From positions 3,477,001 through 3,541,000 of the forward strand of contig PYIU01000005.1 in the NCBI GenBank assembly GCA_003415625.1: a DNA stretch of 64,000 nt, written 5' to 3'. Origin of the DNA: Aquanectria penicillioides (Eukaryota > Ascomycota > Sordariomycetes > Hypocreales > Nectriaceae). Each line of letters opens with the position of its first letter. Within the stretch, counting starts at the first letter, position 1. The notes under the pieces are model-generated. The model ran no database searches. It had not been told where the DNA came from and saw nothing but the letters and a program-made list of their open reading frames with translations. A program made the translations under genes and the position numbers. Below are positions 35,451 through 46,061 of this stretch, one piece after another.

Positions 35451-35547
35451 GCCCCGTTGGCTCAGTGGTAAAGCGTATCACTAGTAAACGATTCAAACCC
35501 GTTTGCACGAAATGATAAGATCATAGGTTCGATTCCTATACGGGGCA
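35451..35547 (+). tRNA. tRNA-Thr (AGT) with an anticodon-loop intron
   Basis: Acceptor GCCCCGT pairs with ACGGGGC (discriminator A at 35547). D-arm GGCTCAGTGGTAAAGC and T-arm ATAGGTTCGATTCCTAT are intact. Anticodon stem TATCA/TGATA holds loop CTAGTAA with anticodon AGT at 35483-35485. About 25 nt (roughly 35487-35511) interrupt it at the canonical 37/38 position. Confidence 0.92.
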
Positions 35548-36056
35548 AGCGCAGTCCATTCAGACTTCTCTTTTTGCAATTTCCTTTGCATTCCTCTTTG
35601 TATTCGCTTTGCATCTGCTTCCCATTAGTTGCTGGCCGTTTCTCCTCGCTCAGTTTAGTCAATTGGATGCGATGGATGGAGCAGGAAGGAGGCTCTTCGA
35701 CCAAGCAGTTAGTTGCCATCTCTTCGAAAGGCCAACCAACAACGCCTGGTCTGGAACAGAATCATAGGAAGGCACCGGTCAAACAGGGTCGTCAAAGTTC
35801 ATCCTTGCCATGGTTCGAAAAGCAGGGTCGTCAAGGTTCGTCCTTGTCGTGATTCACAGAACCTACGACCATGCCATGAACTCTTTCCAAACTTCACCAA
35901 CGCCCACATTCTTCCGTAGTAGGCCTCACAGAGTCCCTCAAGGTCAATTTATGGTCATTAAATCCCTTCTCTAGAAAGCCAGCTCTCTTTCGTCATGCTT
36001 CATTTCATCCTCCGTGGCCCATATCGGCTTATCACATCACATCCTATTCTACCACC
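35548..36056. other. Intergenic
   Basis: 509 bp. Contains two imperfect copies of a GGTCGTCAA-GTTC-CCTTG segment near 35788-35850 but no gene. Confidence 0.5.
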
Positions 36057-37237
36057 ATGTCTTCGCGACGTCAACTCAACTCTCCAGACGAATCTGCTTA
36101 TTCCGTTGATTCTATCGTTGCTCGCGATGGGAGAAATGCACTTCGATACCTCGCTTCCACGGAGCTAGAGCAGCTTGAAGAGTCCGTGGCGCTGAGTCGA
36201 TCCTTGACTGTCAAGTCGGTCATCTCCACCACTTCCTCCTTTGCCCGGCGTTTTCAAGACGCCGTCTCTCGCCCAGAACTTCAGGAAATCATTCAGATTG
36301 GAGAAGGGCTGCAGGGAACTATTTTCGAACAAGTTGGACGTTCTCTAATTATGAAGAAAGAAAAACCTGGAAATGATATATGTCCATCAAACCTGCGACA
36401 CGAATACTCGATCCACGAAAAGGTTTTAAACGCATTCAATCAATACACCATCCAAGTCCAGTGCACAGTTCATGTTCCAAACTTGTTCGACTTCATCCCC
36501 CAGACAAACAACGACTTCTGGAGCGAGATTCTTCCCCAGTTTCCTGATGGATACGGCAAGAGGACTGATTTGTTTCTTATGGAGCGGATTCTTCCATTGC
36601 CAAAAGTCGTCAGAAAGGGATTGGTGGCAGAATTGTACCCAAGACAAGGAGAAAATCTTGATCCGGCCACCATTGAGCAGGTCTTGAACACCCCTTCAAA
36701 CAAACACTGCCTAGCTCGGACATACTTGGGTAAGCAGGACATTCAATTCAACATGGTCAGCTTCTCTCTCAGGAATATTCCTCTTTGCTTAGAGTCAATG
36801 CAGAGGTTTGGCATGGAGATGAGCAATTTAGCTACTTGCATGGGAAAGGCATACGCAATCATGCACTGGGGAGCAGGAGTTAATGGAGATGATGTTGAAT
36901 TTGTTCTAGGCACTTCGATAACGGACGATGGCGAACGTCCCGACTTTCAGCATCGAGCTGTGGGGCTCTATCTGCTTGATTTTGGGCAGTGCGATGAAGT
37001 CAATCTCACTGAAGACACTCACGCGGTTTACCAGTCATTCAAAGGTGCCATAGTCACAGGGGATAACCAGCTCTTCATCCCCACTACGAAAAGAACCCAG
37101 AGCTATTCGAGGCGTTTGAGAAGGGCTATGTGGAGGCTGGAGAGATCATTCTAGAGTCCAAAGGACTGCAGGGCAGGTTTAATACAACGGAGTTTATGGA
37201 TGAGTACAAAGAATACGCGGAGGATTTCTTGGCTTGA
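36057..37237 (+). CDS. DUF3669 protein with a frameshift near its 3' end
   Basis: The open frame from ATG 36057 encodes a DUF3669-type protein (PF12417; the family signature LFLMERILPLP is at about residues 171-182) and stops at 37154 after 365 residues. Its last about 24 residues are unlike the family. One base out of frame, from 37082 to 37237, 51 codons continue the expected C-terminus (HYEKNPELFEAFEKGYVEAG onward). One missing C in the run CCCC at 37079-37082 would restore a 393-aa protein. The function of DUF3669 is unknown; a zinc-finger name is attached to the family, but no finger is visible here. The break is either a real recent inactivation or a homopolymer sequencing error. The latter is favoured because two other genes in the window show the same kind of break. 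Confidence 0.8.
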
Positions 37238-37718
37238 ACATGAATGAGGGTTACCATAATGATTGCGGGCACAGTTCAGGACACGTAAAACTACGCAACT
37301 ATTTTCAACTCAGTGTTAGTCAGTCGTCATAGTGAATGAAACCAAAGACATCCTCGGTAAATGGCGACCACACAGAATGCACCTCCAGCATGAACCACTG
37401 TAAGCTTGGAGCAGGGCCCCTGCAGGAACACAACAGTAGCTGCTTCAGGCAGCGCCAGGATGCACTAACCTCGCTGAACGACAGGTGCCTGACCGCCACA
37501 TCCTCGGTGAGCTCCAGCGACATCGGCCCCATAACTCACAGCTACGGTAGGGGGAGAAAAAAACAATGTCACCCCAGATCAGAGTGGGCATCTGTGAGGT
37601 GACGAAATGATCCCAAAACCACCTAAACTAAGTTCCCCCACGTTTTTTTCCCACCGTCCCATTTCTTTGCTCGTACCCGCAGAGCAAGCCTCCCATATAT
37701 CATCTCCCCTCCTCCACC
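37238..37718. other. Intergenic
   Basis: 481 bp, promoter of the citrate carrier gene. No gene seen. Confidence 0.5.
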
Positions 37719-38992
37719 ATGGCGACCGCTGCTGCTCCCCAGACCTCGGCGGCGCCCGAGAAGAAGAAGAAGACGCCCAGCGCCCTGCGCTCGGTGCTCG
37801 CTGGCTCGACCGCTGGAGCCATCGAAATCGGTATGACATGATTGCCCCGTGTGTGTCATAACCTCGGCGTGAAGCCTCGTGACTGACCATGACCTCTTGT
37901 TTGCAGCCATCACATATCCCGCCGAATGTACGTCGCAGCTGCTCTGCCCTCCATGCTCCTCGCCCGCGAACCGATCGATTACGCCTCCCCCCCATCGAGT
38001 GTCCTCGTCGAGAGCACGTGTGTGCACATAGGATAGCTAATTGAGCTTTGTAGTCGCCAAGACCCGGTCGCAGCTGAACCGCCGGTTAGCAGAGGGCAAG
38101 AAGCTTCCATGGCCGCCCTTCGGAAAGCAGTGGTATGCCGGATGCACCACTCTGATCATTGGAAACTCGGCCAAGGCTGGTATCCGTACGTTGGACCTCG
38201 TTTGCTTGGGTTCCAAGCCGAGCCCGGAGCTGGGGGCGGGATAGTGTGGGCTAACACGCGACCAGGATTCGTCGCCTTTGATCAGTATAAGCGAATGCTC
38301 GCCGATGCCGACGGCAAGCTCTCCGGACCTCGAACCGTCCTTGCTGGCTTCGGTGCTGGAGTGACAGAGTCCCTGCTTGCTGTGACGCCGACGGAGAGTA
38401 TCAAGACGACTCTGTAAGTGCCATCGGAACCACCCTAGCTTTCCACCCTGGAACCCTCGCCAACTCATGAAAACCACTAACGCCACACAGCATCGACGAC
38501 CGCAAGCTGCCCAAGCCCCGACTGCGAGGGTTCCTCCACGCCGTCCCCATCATCGCCCGCGAGCGTGGCCTCCGCGGCTTCTTCCAGGGCTTCGTCCCCA
38601 CCACGGCTCGACAATCAGCCAACAGCGCCGTCCGTTTCGGCTCCTACACCTTCTTCAAGCAGATGGCCGAATCGTACACGGCGCCCGGCGAGAAGCTCGG
38701 CGCCGTGGGCACCTTTGGCATCGGCGGCCTAGCCGGCCTCATCACCGTCTACGCCACGCAGCCGCTCGACACCATCAAGACCCGCATGCAGAGCATCGAG
38801 GCCCGCAGCATGTACGGTAACTCGGTCAAGTGCGCCACCATGATCTTCAAGCAGGAGGGCGTCCTGACTTTCTGGAGCGGCGCCCTGCCGCGTCTGGCCC
38901 GCCTGGTGATGAGCGGCGGCATCGTCTTCACCATGTACGAGAAGAGCATTGAGATGATGGACCAGATGGATCCCGAGGGCCGATACATCTAA
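37719..38992 (+). CDS. ctp1: Mitochondrial tricarboxylate (citrate) carrier, 304 aa
   Basis: Exons 37719-37830, 37907-37927, 38054-38185, 38266-38413 and 38491-38992. Introns are GT-AG and phases close (915 nt). The second exon is only 21 nt. Three mitochondrial-carrier repeats carry the P-x-[DE]-x2-K-x-[RK] signatures PAEFAKTR, PTESIKTT and PLDTIKTR. Ligand-region features such as GNSAKAGIRF and ARQSANSAVRFGSY identify the citrate transport protein subfamily. It exchanges citrate (with a proton) against malate or another tricarboxylate across the inner mitochondrial membrane and supplies cytosolic acetyl-CoA. Intron-interrupted codons fall inside the first repeat (for example before FAKTR). 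Confidence 0.95.
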
Positions 38993-39442
38993 ACGAGAGT
39001 AGCGGCGGGGGCAGCAACAGAAGGTACGATCGCACCAAGAGGGTTTTTGCAGTTAGACTTTGTGGCGGCGTTGGGCAAGAAATTTGGACATGACAGTTAT
39101 TATGTTATCAAAAAAGACGGAGAGGCGGCGGGGGTTGTGTGTTGCAGGTGCAAAAATGGCTTTTTGATACAGCTAATGTACAAGTATATACACATATACA
39201 ATCGGGATGTCGTTTCATGGGTATCCTTTGCGTGCCGGCAAACCATGGCCTCTCTTTTCGTTGTCGTCTTTCCGTGTAGCTTCCTTTCTTCTTCTTCATT
39301 CCTTCTTTTTAGTTTCTTCCCAGTGTCTCCATTTGTGTCGTGGCCCACGACGGCGTCTCGTTTTGTTGTTTCCTTCATTCGATTGAGTGAATTGGTTGGT
39401 TGGTTGGTTGGTTGGTTGGTTGGTGAAGTTGCTCGCTTGCGT
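38993..39442. other. Convergent 3' region with TTGG microsatellite
   Basis: 450 bp between the convergent stops of the citrate carrier and the UQCC2-like gene. A (TTGG)8 tract lies at 39392-39423 within the likely 3' UTR of the latter. Confidence 0.7.
39392..39423 (+). repeat. (TTGG)8 microsatellite
   Basis: Eight perfect TTGG units in the spacer between two convergent genes. Confidence 0.95.
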
Positions 39443-39930
39443 CTACTTGAATCTAATCATGCCCGAGATCCTCTTGCCGAGTCGCTCAAACCACGATCGG
39501 TTGGGGGCCTCTTCAATCTCCCGGATCAAATCCTGGAAGTATGTAGGCTGGCTCTGGGGCTCAAGAAGACGGCCCTTCAGTTGGTACTATAGCAGAGAAA
39601 AAAAGTTAGGAATGGCCGAGGTTCCCGCATCAAAGTGGGATGGATGCGCAACTTACTCGCTCCTTGTATCCATCGCGGACGAGAAAGTTCAGAGCCCTGG
39701 CCTTGGACAGCTCCTCGGGCTCCATGGCCTTGTCATAGTGCTGGTATCGTTCGGCGACGGCCTTGGCGAGCACGTCCTGGAGCTGGTGGTCGGGACGGAG
39801 GGCCTGCTGGGGCCAGCGGGCAAATGTCTCTTGGTAGAGTTTGAACTGGGAGGGAGGGGAATGTCAGCGGGGAGTTCGTCGGGGGAGATGGGTCCGGGGA
39901 GGGTAATCGTACTGAAGCTGAGCGCGACAT
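39443..39930 (-). CDS. Small UQCC2/CBP6-like mitochondrial protein, 116 aa, three exons
   Basis: Exons 39930-39913 (only 18 nt), 39845-39657 and 39586-39443; phases close (351 nt). The spliced product begins MSRSASFKLYQETFARWP and ends with a PTYFQDLIREIEEAP motif plus a basic tail. The K-LYxxxxxRWPxxxLRP..QxxDxL pattern resembles the UQCC2/CBP6 family of cytochrome b translation and complex III assembly factors. The assignment is tentative because the protein is short. No cleavable presequence is evident beyond the basic start. It converges on the citrate carrier gene. Confidence 0.65.
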
Positions 39931-41313
39931 GGTGAATTGAGGACCGGGGTCGCACGTGGAAGGAATTGCGCGGGACAGAGTGCGTGGATCTAGACGACGT
40001 CAAGTGTGATCCAAGGCCATGTGAAGAAATTCCGGTGGACAGTGTTTTAGGGGCAGTGTGGGCGATAATTCGAACTGTATTACGTGGGCTCTGATTGGAC
40101 GTAGCATGTGCGCTCTGCTGCTGTTGTGTCTCGAGTCTAGTGCCTCAGGCATGAACATATCTGGACCCCCCTCAGGTCCGGCCTCCATGACCCTTGTGGC
40201 TCGGCCTTGGCACCCGAATTCGAATCCGATTGCCTCATCATAAAGGCTGTGCAGCGGACCAAGCGGAGATTGTGGAGATGGCCGCCCAAGACGAGGCGCC
40301 GCAAGGGCAGCCAGGACCTCCCAGGAGCCCATCAGATCCCCTGTGAGAGCCCGTGGTCACTGTTCAGCGCCCCGGGTGCCCTGGAGCGCTGCGCGAGGAG
40401 GGCCCCTGTCGGAGGGATCGTATGGCGTTCGTCTGCTGACGTTGACGCTGGTGCCGCTCACTGCAGGCTTGCGTATGTCTCCGCATCATCATAATCAAGG
40501 CCATTGCATTCACCTTTGCCTACGCCCTACGCCGTTAGCCCATCTTTACCCGAGTCACTCACTGCCAGGCTGCCCCTCTTGTCAGTTTCTGCCTTCTGCC
40601 CCTAATAAAGCCCGCCCTGCACGCGACATTTCGCTTTGGCCCTGGCGTTGCGCATTCGCATACCTGCCTTTCACAGACTGGCGCATGACGGCGCACCGCT
40701 CGAACAAAGCACTGGCGCGGAGGAGTTATGAAATAGGACTCATAATATTAGAAGCCATAGGACGTGCGGAATACAGCGTCCCCGGAGCGCACAGGCACCA
40801 ACCAAAACGACCTGACTAGGTACGAAGCAAGGCGGCACCGCCCAGCCTGCGCATCCGCGTATCCCTCTTTCTCAACCCCAGTCCCCGTCCAGGGCCCCAA
40901 TCTCTGAATCCAGAGGACGCCAAATCCCTCCGTCTCCGACGTTCCCTCACGTTCTGTCCCCTTGCGTTTCGCCACCTCCAATCGGGCATTGCATCAACCA
41001 CCGTTCCTTTTTCCTCTTCCCCATCTGCCTCTCCCTATTGCTGTTCCTAGGTCCTATTATTTTCGTTTCTTTTTTGTATTCCCTTTTGCTTTGTTCATCG
41101 CGAGCATCCATCTGTCCGCCAGTCCAACTGTCCACGAGACATTAGACTTTTGCGCCCGTCCTCAGTGCCTCCTCATTAGTCACGAGGCCACTCCAAGAGC
41201 CTCCCACCCGGAACTCAGAGGCAGCCCAAACTCCGACACCGCCAAACCATCGCCCGCTCTCCCATCCGCAAACAACATCCGCATCTGCTCTCCCCCCGAA
41301 TATCCAATCCACC
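39931..41313. other. Divergent intergenic region
   Basis: 1.4 kb between the starts of the UQCC2-like and BSD2-like genes. Pyrimidine-rich just upstream of 41314. Open frames on both strands have no recognisable products. Confidence 0.5.
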
Positions 41314-42426
41314 ATGGCGGGACGATACGAACGGGTACGTGCATGCGCATCGCTGCCTGCGAAGGCGACATTTCTAACATCAATCTGCCACAGGTCAACG
41401 CCCACGACGATGACGACGTCGACAGCCCCGTCGACCCCCGAAGCCTCCAGCCAATTCCAAACTCGCCTCCGCCGTCATTCCACTCCCGCGCCTCCTCTCC
41501 TACTCGCCGCCAGAACAATGTCGATACCACCCTCGCCGATGCCTTTGATGACGATGATGAAAGCGACGACGAGGTCGACGACCGTCAGCGTCTAGTCCGC
41601 CAAAACTCCACCCGAATGCTTCATCATCCGACAACCTGAGCGCATTTCAGCCATCATTTCGACCCCCCAGCCCGCTCCTACCCCGTCAGGCTCCCGACCC
41701 CGAGTCATGGGCGGCGGCGTTGGTTCCGACGGTGTCTTTGCCAATCTGTCGGCACGGCCAGAGAGGGAGGACCCTGAGAAGGAGAAGGATGAACAACCAC
41801 CTGTATGTGACTCGCCGTGATGATCTGATGCCCATTTTTCGTATCGCTAACCCGGTGAATAGTCTTACGAGCAAGCAGCCGCTGATGCTGCCCCTCCCTA
41901 CTGGGAAACGACGATTCTGGCCCCCGGCATGGGCGGTGCCGACGAGGTCTACGTCGATGGCATGCCCGTCGGTTCCTTCTTTTCCTTCATCTGGAACGGC
42001 ATGATTTCGACCTCGTTCCAGCTCGTTGGTTTCCTCCTCACCTACCTCCTCCACTCGACCCACGCCGCCAAGAACGGATCCCGCGCCGGCCTCGGCATCA
42101 CCCTTATCAACTACGGCTTCACAATGAAGGGAGTGTCGGAAGACGAACCCCCCACGATGAACGGACCCGACGGATATGCTGCACCCCCCGACCCCAACTC
42201 CCACGACTTCAAGGGAAGCGATGTTACGGATGGCGACTGGGGCAGCGTTAGCGGCGGCGAATGGCTCGGATACGTGCTGATGGTTGTTGGATGGTTCCTC
42301 CTCATCAAGAGCGTTGCTGAATTCTTACGGGTACGACGACACGAGCAGCTTGTTCTCCAGAGCCCCGACCGAGGCCTAGGCGTCCCTATTATTGCCGAGG
42401 GCGAGACAACCGAGCGGGTGGTGTAA
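41314..42426 (+). CDS. BSD2/NDFIP-family protein (NEDD4-type ligase adaptor), frame broken in exon 2
   Basis: Exons 41314-41334, 41394-41802 and 41863-42426. The N-terminal acidic region (MAGRYERVNAHDDDD ... RQRLVRQNST) is followed in another frame by SDGVFANLSARPER, a QPPSYEQ PY motif spanning intron 2, and three hydrophobic segments, the first being SFFSFIWNGMISTSFQLVGF. This is the order of BSD2/NDFIP proteins (PF10176), which sit in Golgi/endosome membranes and recruit Rsp5-type ubiquitin ligases to transporters. In exon 2 the first frame hits TGA at 41637 and the C-terminal frame is offset by one, so the exon as given cannot be read through. Loss of one C after ACC near 41618 and one in the C6 run near 41662 would explain it. 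A non-canonical intron is the alternative. Confidence 0.75.
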
Positions 42427-43542
42427 ACCGGGCTTCAAAAGCAAAAATTAAATTCGAATGCCAGGTTGGAACTAATGTACATTATACACGGGGTCTCTGC
42501 AGAGACACGACGGTGCACCAAGGGCGTTTTCTGGTTGGAATAGGGCAAGCTGGATTTCTGGGTTTCTTTTCATACATTATGCTGCTACAACGCAGCTGCA
42601 CCGTACGGTCTGCTGTTACAGAGGTAGATACACTGTCTAAACGAAGACATGTTTCCTATTGTTCAAGATTCTGGTCTATCGATTTTTTTTTTCGTCAATT
42701 GTGTTTCTTTTGGAGGCTTTGCAATGTCGACGTGAATTGAGCTTGCTGTGATGTAAAGATTGGTGTGGCTCGCTCAACAGCAACCCAATCTGTGTTTTCT
42801 CTGGCATGCTTGAACCTGAAGACCATCACATCAACGATATGCAAGGCAAGACATCTCGTCACTGTGACCTACCAGGCTCCCTGGTAGCCTGGTAATTTAC
42901 TCCCTCGGGGGTTTGGCGGTCCCCTTTAATTTACTACGAACTGAATGTGTGGGGTTGCGATCCGATCAGATAATCAATCTATTGTCGCGCGCCCCGCACA
43001 AGCTCCGTCTGGGACGTCAAAATGTCCAACATCAACAGCGGCCATCAAAACTTTGGGGATTGCGAGGGTTTCTTCTTTCTCCTCGAGGCTATATTTTCCT
43101 TTGCTCGCTACGCAGCAAGGTTTTTAGAGATTGCAACACTATCTTAGGCCGATCATGTCCCCAAATACACACACAACACAATGCATGTGATGTTTTTTTT
43201 TTTGTTTTTTTTTTGTAATCCTAAAATTCAACCAGTCTCTTGCTTGCTTCTTCTCGGCCGACGTACATCCCATGATAGATGGGTAGTCAGTCTACTTACG
43301 ACGACTTGTGACCCCGCATTCTTTCCCACATCTGCTGCTGTCTATCAACATCACTCTTCTCACACCACGTCGATGTAGCCCTTTGTCCCGTTGGACAGAA
43401 CAACATAGCGCTGGCTCCCCCTTCGAGGTCGTTTCGTGCCCTTTGTTTATCCTCCTTAAGCGAGTTGATCAAGCCTCGACACCACCGCCACCGCCCGTGC
43501 CTCTTCTCCAAGATCAGAGCCGCCGCTCGACACCGCGTGACC
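42427..43542. other. Intergenic
   Basis: 1.1 kb with T-rich tracts (about 43193-43216). No gene or RNA recognised. It should contain the BSD2 3' UTR and the PCMT promoter. Confidence 0.5.
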
Positions 43543-44480
43543 ATGGCGTGGACGTGCTCGGGCGCCACCAACTCGGCGCTCATCGAGAACATGTGGAAGA
43601 ACGGGCTCATCAGCGACGCCCGGGTGAAAGACGCTTTTCTAAAAGTATGAAAAAAAAAATCTAAAGAAAGAATGAAGCATTTTATCAATGAAACAAGAAA
43701 AAACATATCACCAAGATGGAGAGCACCTTTGCTTTCCTCTGGTCTCGGACATCATCACCATCATGTCATCGTCATCATGCCTCCCTCGCTGACAGCCAAT
43801 CTCTCCCACTCTACAGGTCGACCGCGCCAACTACGCTCCCTCGATGCCGTACCAAGACTCGCCGCAGCCCATCGGCCACGACGCCACCATCTCGGCTCCG
43901 CACATGCACGCCGCCGCCGTCGAGCACATGCTCTCGTACGTGCTGCCCTCGAGCGCCTCGCCGGCCCCGCGCATCCTGGACGTCGGCTCCGGCTCCGGCT
44001 ACCTGACCCACGTGTTGGCCGAGCTGGTCGGCGACGCCGGGATGGTCGTCGGCCTCGAGCACATCGACGAGCTGAGGCAGCTGGGCCAGGGAAACATGGC
44101 CAAGAGCGCCGAGGGGAGGAGGCTTCTCGAGACGGGAAAGGTCCGGTTCGTGCTGGGCGACGGACGGAAAGGCTGGGTGGAGGACGGGAGATCGGACTGG
44201 GACGTCATCCACGTCGGGGCGTCGGCCGTGAAGATCCACGAGGAGCTGCTCCAGCAGATGAAAGCCCCGGGATGGTAAGCCTTGCCTCGAGATTGCGCAA
44301 AATCACTCCATGTCCCAATCACTAACGTCTCGCAGCATGTTCATCCCCGTAGACGACGACGATTCGGGCTACAACCAGCATGTGTGGAGGATCGAAAAGG
44401 ATGGCAACGGGGAGATTACGAGAAAGCGACTATTTGGCGTGCGCTACGTTCCACTGACGGACGCGCCGCGCAGGAGGTGA
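43543..44480 (+). CDS. Protein-L-isoaspartate O-methyltransferase, 234 aa
   Basis: Exons 43543-43644, 43817-44274 and 44336-44480; phases close (705 nt). Intron 1 is long for this window (172 nt). Family marks include N-terminal [38 protein letters not shown], the SAM-binding motif I LDVGSGSG at residues 88-95, a GDGRKGW acceptor-side motif and a C-terminal HVWRIEKD...[10 protein letters not shown]. The enzyme methylates isoaspartyl residues in aged proteins with S-adenosylmethionine and so starts their repair in the cytosol. The conserved architecture and complete motif set make the call secure. A GGGGAC repeat follows 30 bp after the stop. Confidence 0.95.
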
Positions 44481-44510
44481 ATGAAGCTTTGGGGGCGAGT
44501 GAATCAGGAC

Positions 44511-44538
44511 GGGGACGGGGACGGGGACGGGGACGGGG
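44511..44538 (+). repeat. (GGGGAC)n repeat, five G4 runs, G-quadruplex motif
   Basis: Five GGGG runs separated by AC, starting 31 bp after the PCMT stop codon, on the sense strand of its 3' UTR. Four G-runs with 2-nt loops satisfy the usual G-quadruplex pattern. Confidence 0.9.
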
Positions 44539-45361
44539 AACGCAGTGTAGATTGTATGACCAGTATGATTGATGTATGATACCCGGCTGCCAATTCATCA
44601 TGCTATCCACACCTCGTGACGCAAAGTTTTTCTACGTCGAGACTCCAGGATGGTAGGCCAAGATCATCGTGGTTACCTTAGCTCTATCACTGCAAATACC
44701 ATAGATGCCAGCCCAGCCACGGACTTGGTAGTAGTCGCAACCGGTTACGGGGCACACATCTTGGCTGTGGGCGTTGACCTCACATTATTCATATTAACGT
44801 CAGTGCGATGGGGATTCTCTCAGCCCAGGTACTTTCTAACATCCTGTACTGCATTAAACAAACAAGGGTTAGGTGACAAGGTATTATCGCTACTAGCTTT
44901 GTTCTAGGGAAAACCCAAGACTTCCAAAACTATCTAGTTGTCTAGGCAGATTCCACCGATTTGCTTAGCTGTGTTTGTTGCCTGCCACGATCACCTACCT
45001 CTCTCCGTGCAAACAGCAATGAGTGGATAGATGAGATAGTCTGTACTATAAAAATTGGAAGAAGTGTTCGACTGAGATGATCTTAGTTGCTACTGAGGAA
45101 GATGATCTGAGTGTAACTCGAACTACGAGAGAGGAGGTAATGGATAGAAATACACCACCACTCACTCACTCCGTTCAGCACCTATCTTTATGTACTACTT
45201 CCTACCTACCGTACGATGAAATACAGATACAAAACCCAAAAAGGAAACCGCCCCACGAGAATACTAATAAAGCGCGCTTGCTTGATGTCATCATGAACGA
45301 GCGGAATAGCTGCTGCTAGCAGATAAAAATGGCAAAAAGATAGGCCCACAACCACCTAATA
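44539..45361. other. Intergenic
   Basis: About 0.8 kb between the G-rich repeat and the tRNA-Ala pair. No gene supported. Confidence 0.5.
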
Positions 45362-45454
45362 TGGACGAACGGGGAATCGAACCCCGGACCCCTCCCAGAT
45401 GGATCACATGTTCAAAGATGCGAAGGGAGTATTATACCACTAAACCATTCGCCC
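45362..45454 (-). tRNA. tRNA-Ala (CGC) with intron
   Basis: On the minus strand, acceptor GGGCGAA pairs with TTCGTCC (one G-T), and the T-arm CGGGGTTCGATTCCCCG is perfect. The anticodon stem CTCCC/GGGAG encloses TTCGCA, then an intron of about 21 nt, then T; the anticodon is CGC. The discriminator is A. Confidence 0.88.
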
Positions 45455-45482
45455 TAGAAGGTTTTGGTCGGTTGTGAGGCCT

Positions 45483-45583
45483 TGGACGAACAGGGAATCG
45501 AACCCTGGACCACTCCCAAGACAAGATCGGATCCGAAGATCGAAATATGCTAAGGGAGTATTATACCACTAAACCATTCGCCC
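45483..45583 (-). tRNA. tRNA-Ala (AGC) with intron
   Basis: The body is almost identical to the neighbouring tRNA-Ala: acceptor GGGCGAA/TTCGTCC, D-arm ATGGTTTAGTGGTATAATA, and anticodon stem CTCCC/GGGAG with TTAGCA before an intron of about 29 nt. The anticodon is AGC. The T-arm AGGGTTCGATTCCCT is intact. Confidence 0.9.
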
Positions 45584-46061
45584 GCTTCTAATTGGTTGCA
45601 GGCAGTAGAAACACGACAAAATATAAAGGCAAGATTCATGGTGAATGAGCGTTTTGGACTATTGTGCGCTCCGTCCAGGGGCTGAGCATGTCTTACTTGC
45701 TCTATATATGTTTTGTGAACTTTTTTATTGATTTGAGACATTTTTTTTCGATGGACACTCATCACGGAATTCGGTAGCATTGGCGAATTGGCAAATTTGG
45801 TTTCCAATGCAAAAAAGGTCAGCACATCTGGTCAATGATGCCATCTCACAGCGCGACCACGGTGATTCCATTTGTTTAAGCAAATGTTCAATTTCTATTG
45901 TTTTAATTCCAACCGAAACCATTTTAGACCGGTGAAATCAATTGTAATTGCCGATGCACAGGTGGGTCAAATTGCGGCTATGTCACGACGCCTACACCCA
46001 TCCTCTAGCTGCCCATCACATTATGGCCATGTGCAGCAAGAAAAAAGAAACGACAGCTTAT
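45584..46061. other. Intergenic
   Basis: 478 bp, AT-rich, between tRNA-Ala(AGC) and the SDR stop. Nothing recognised. Confidence 0.5.
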
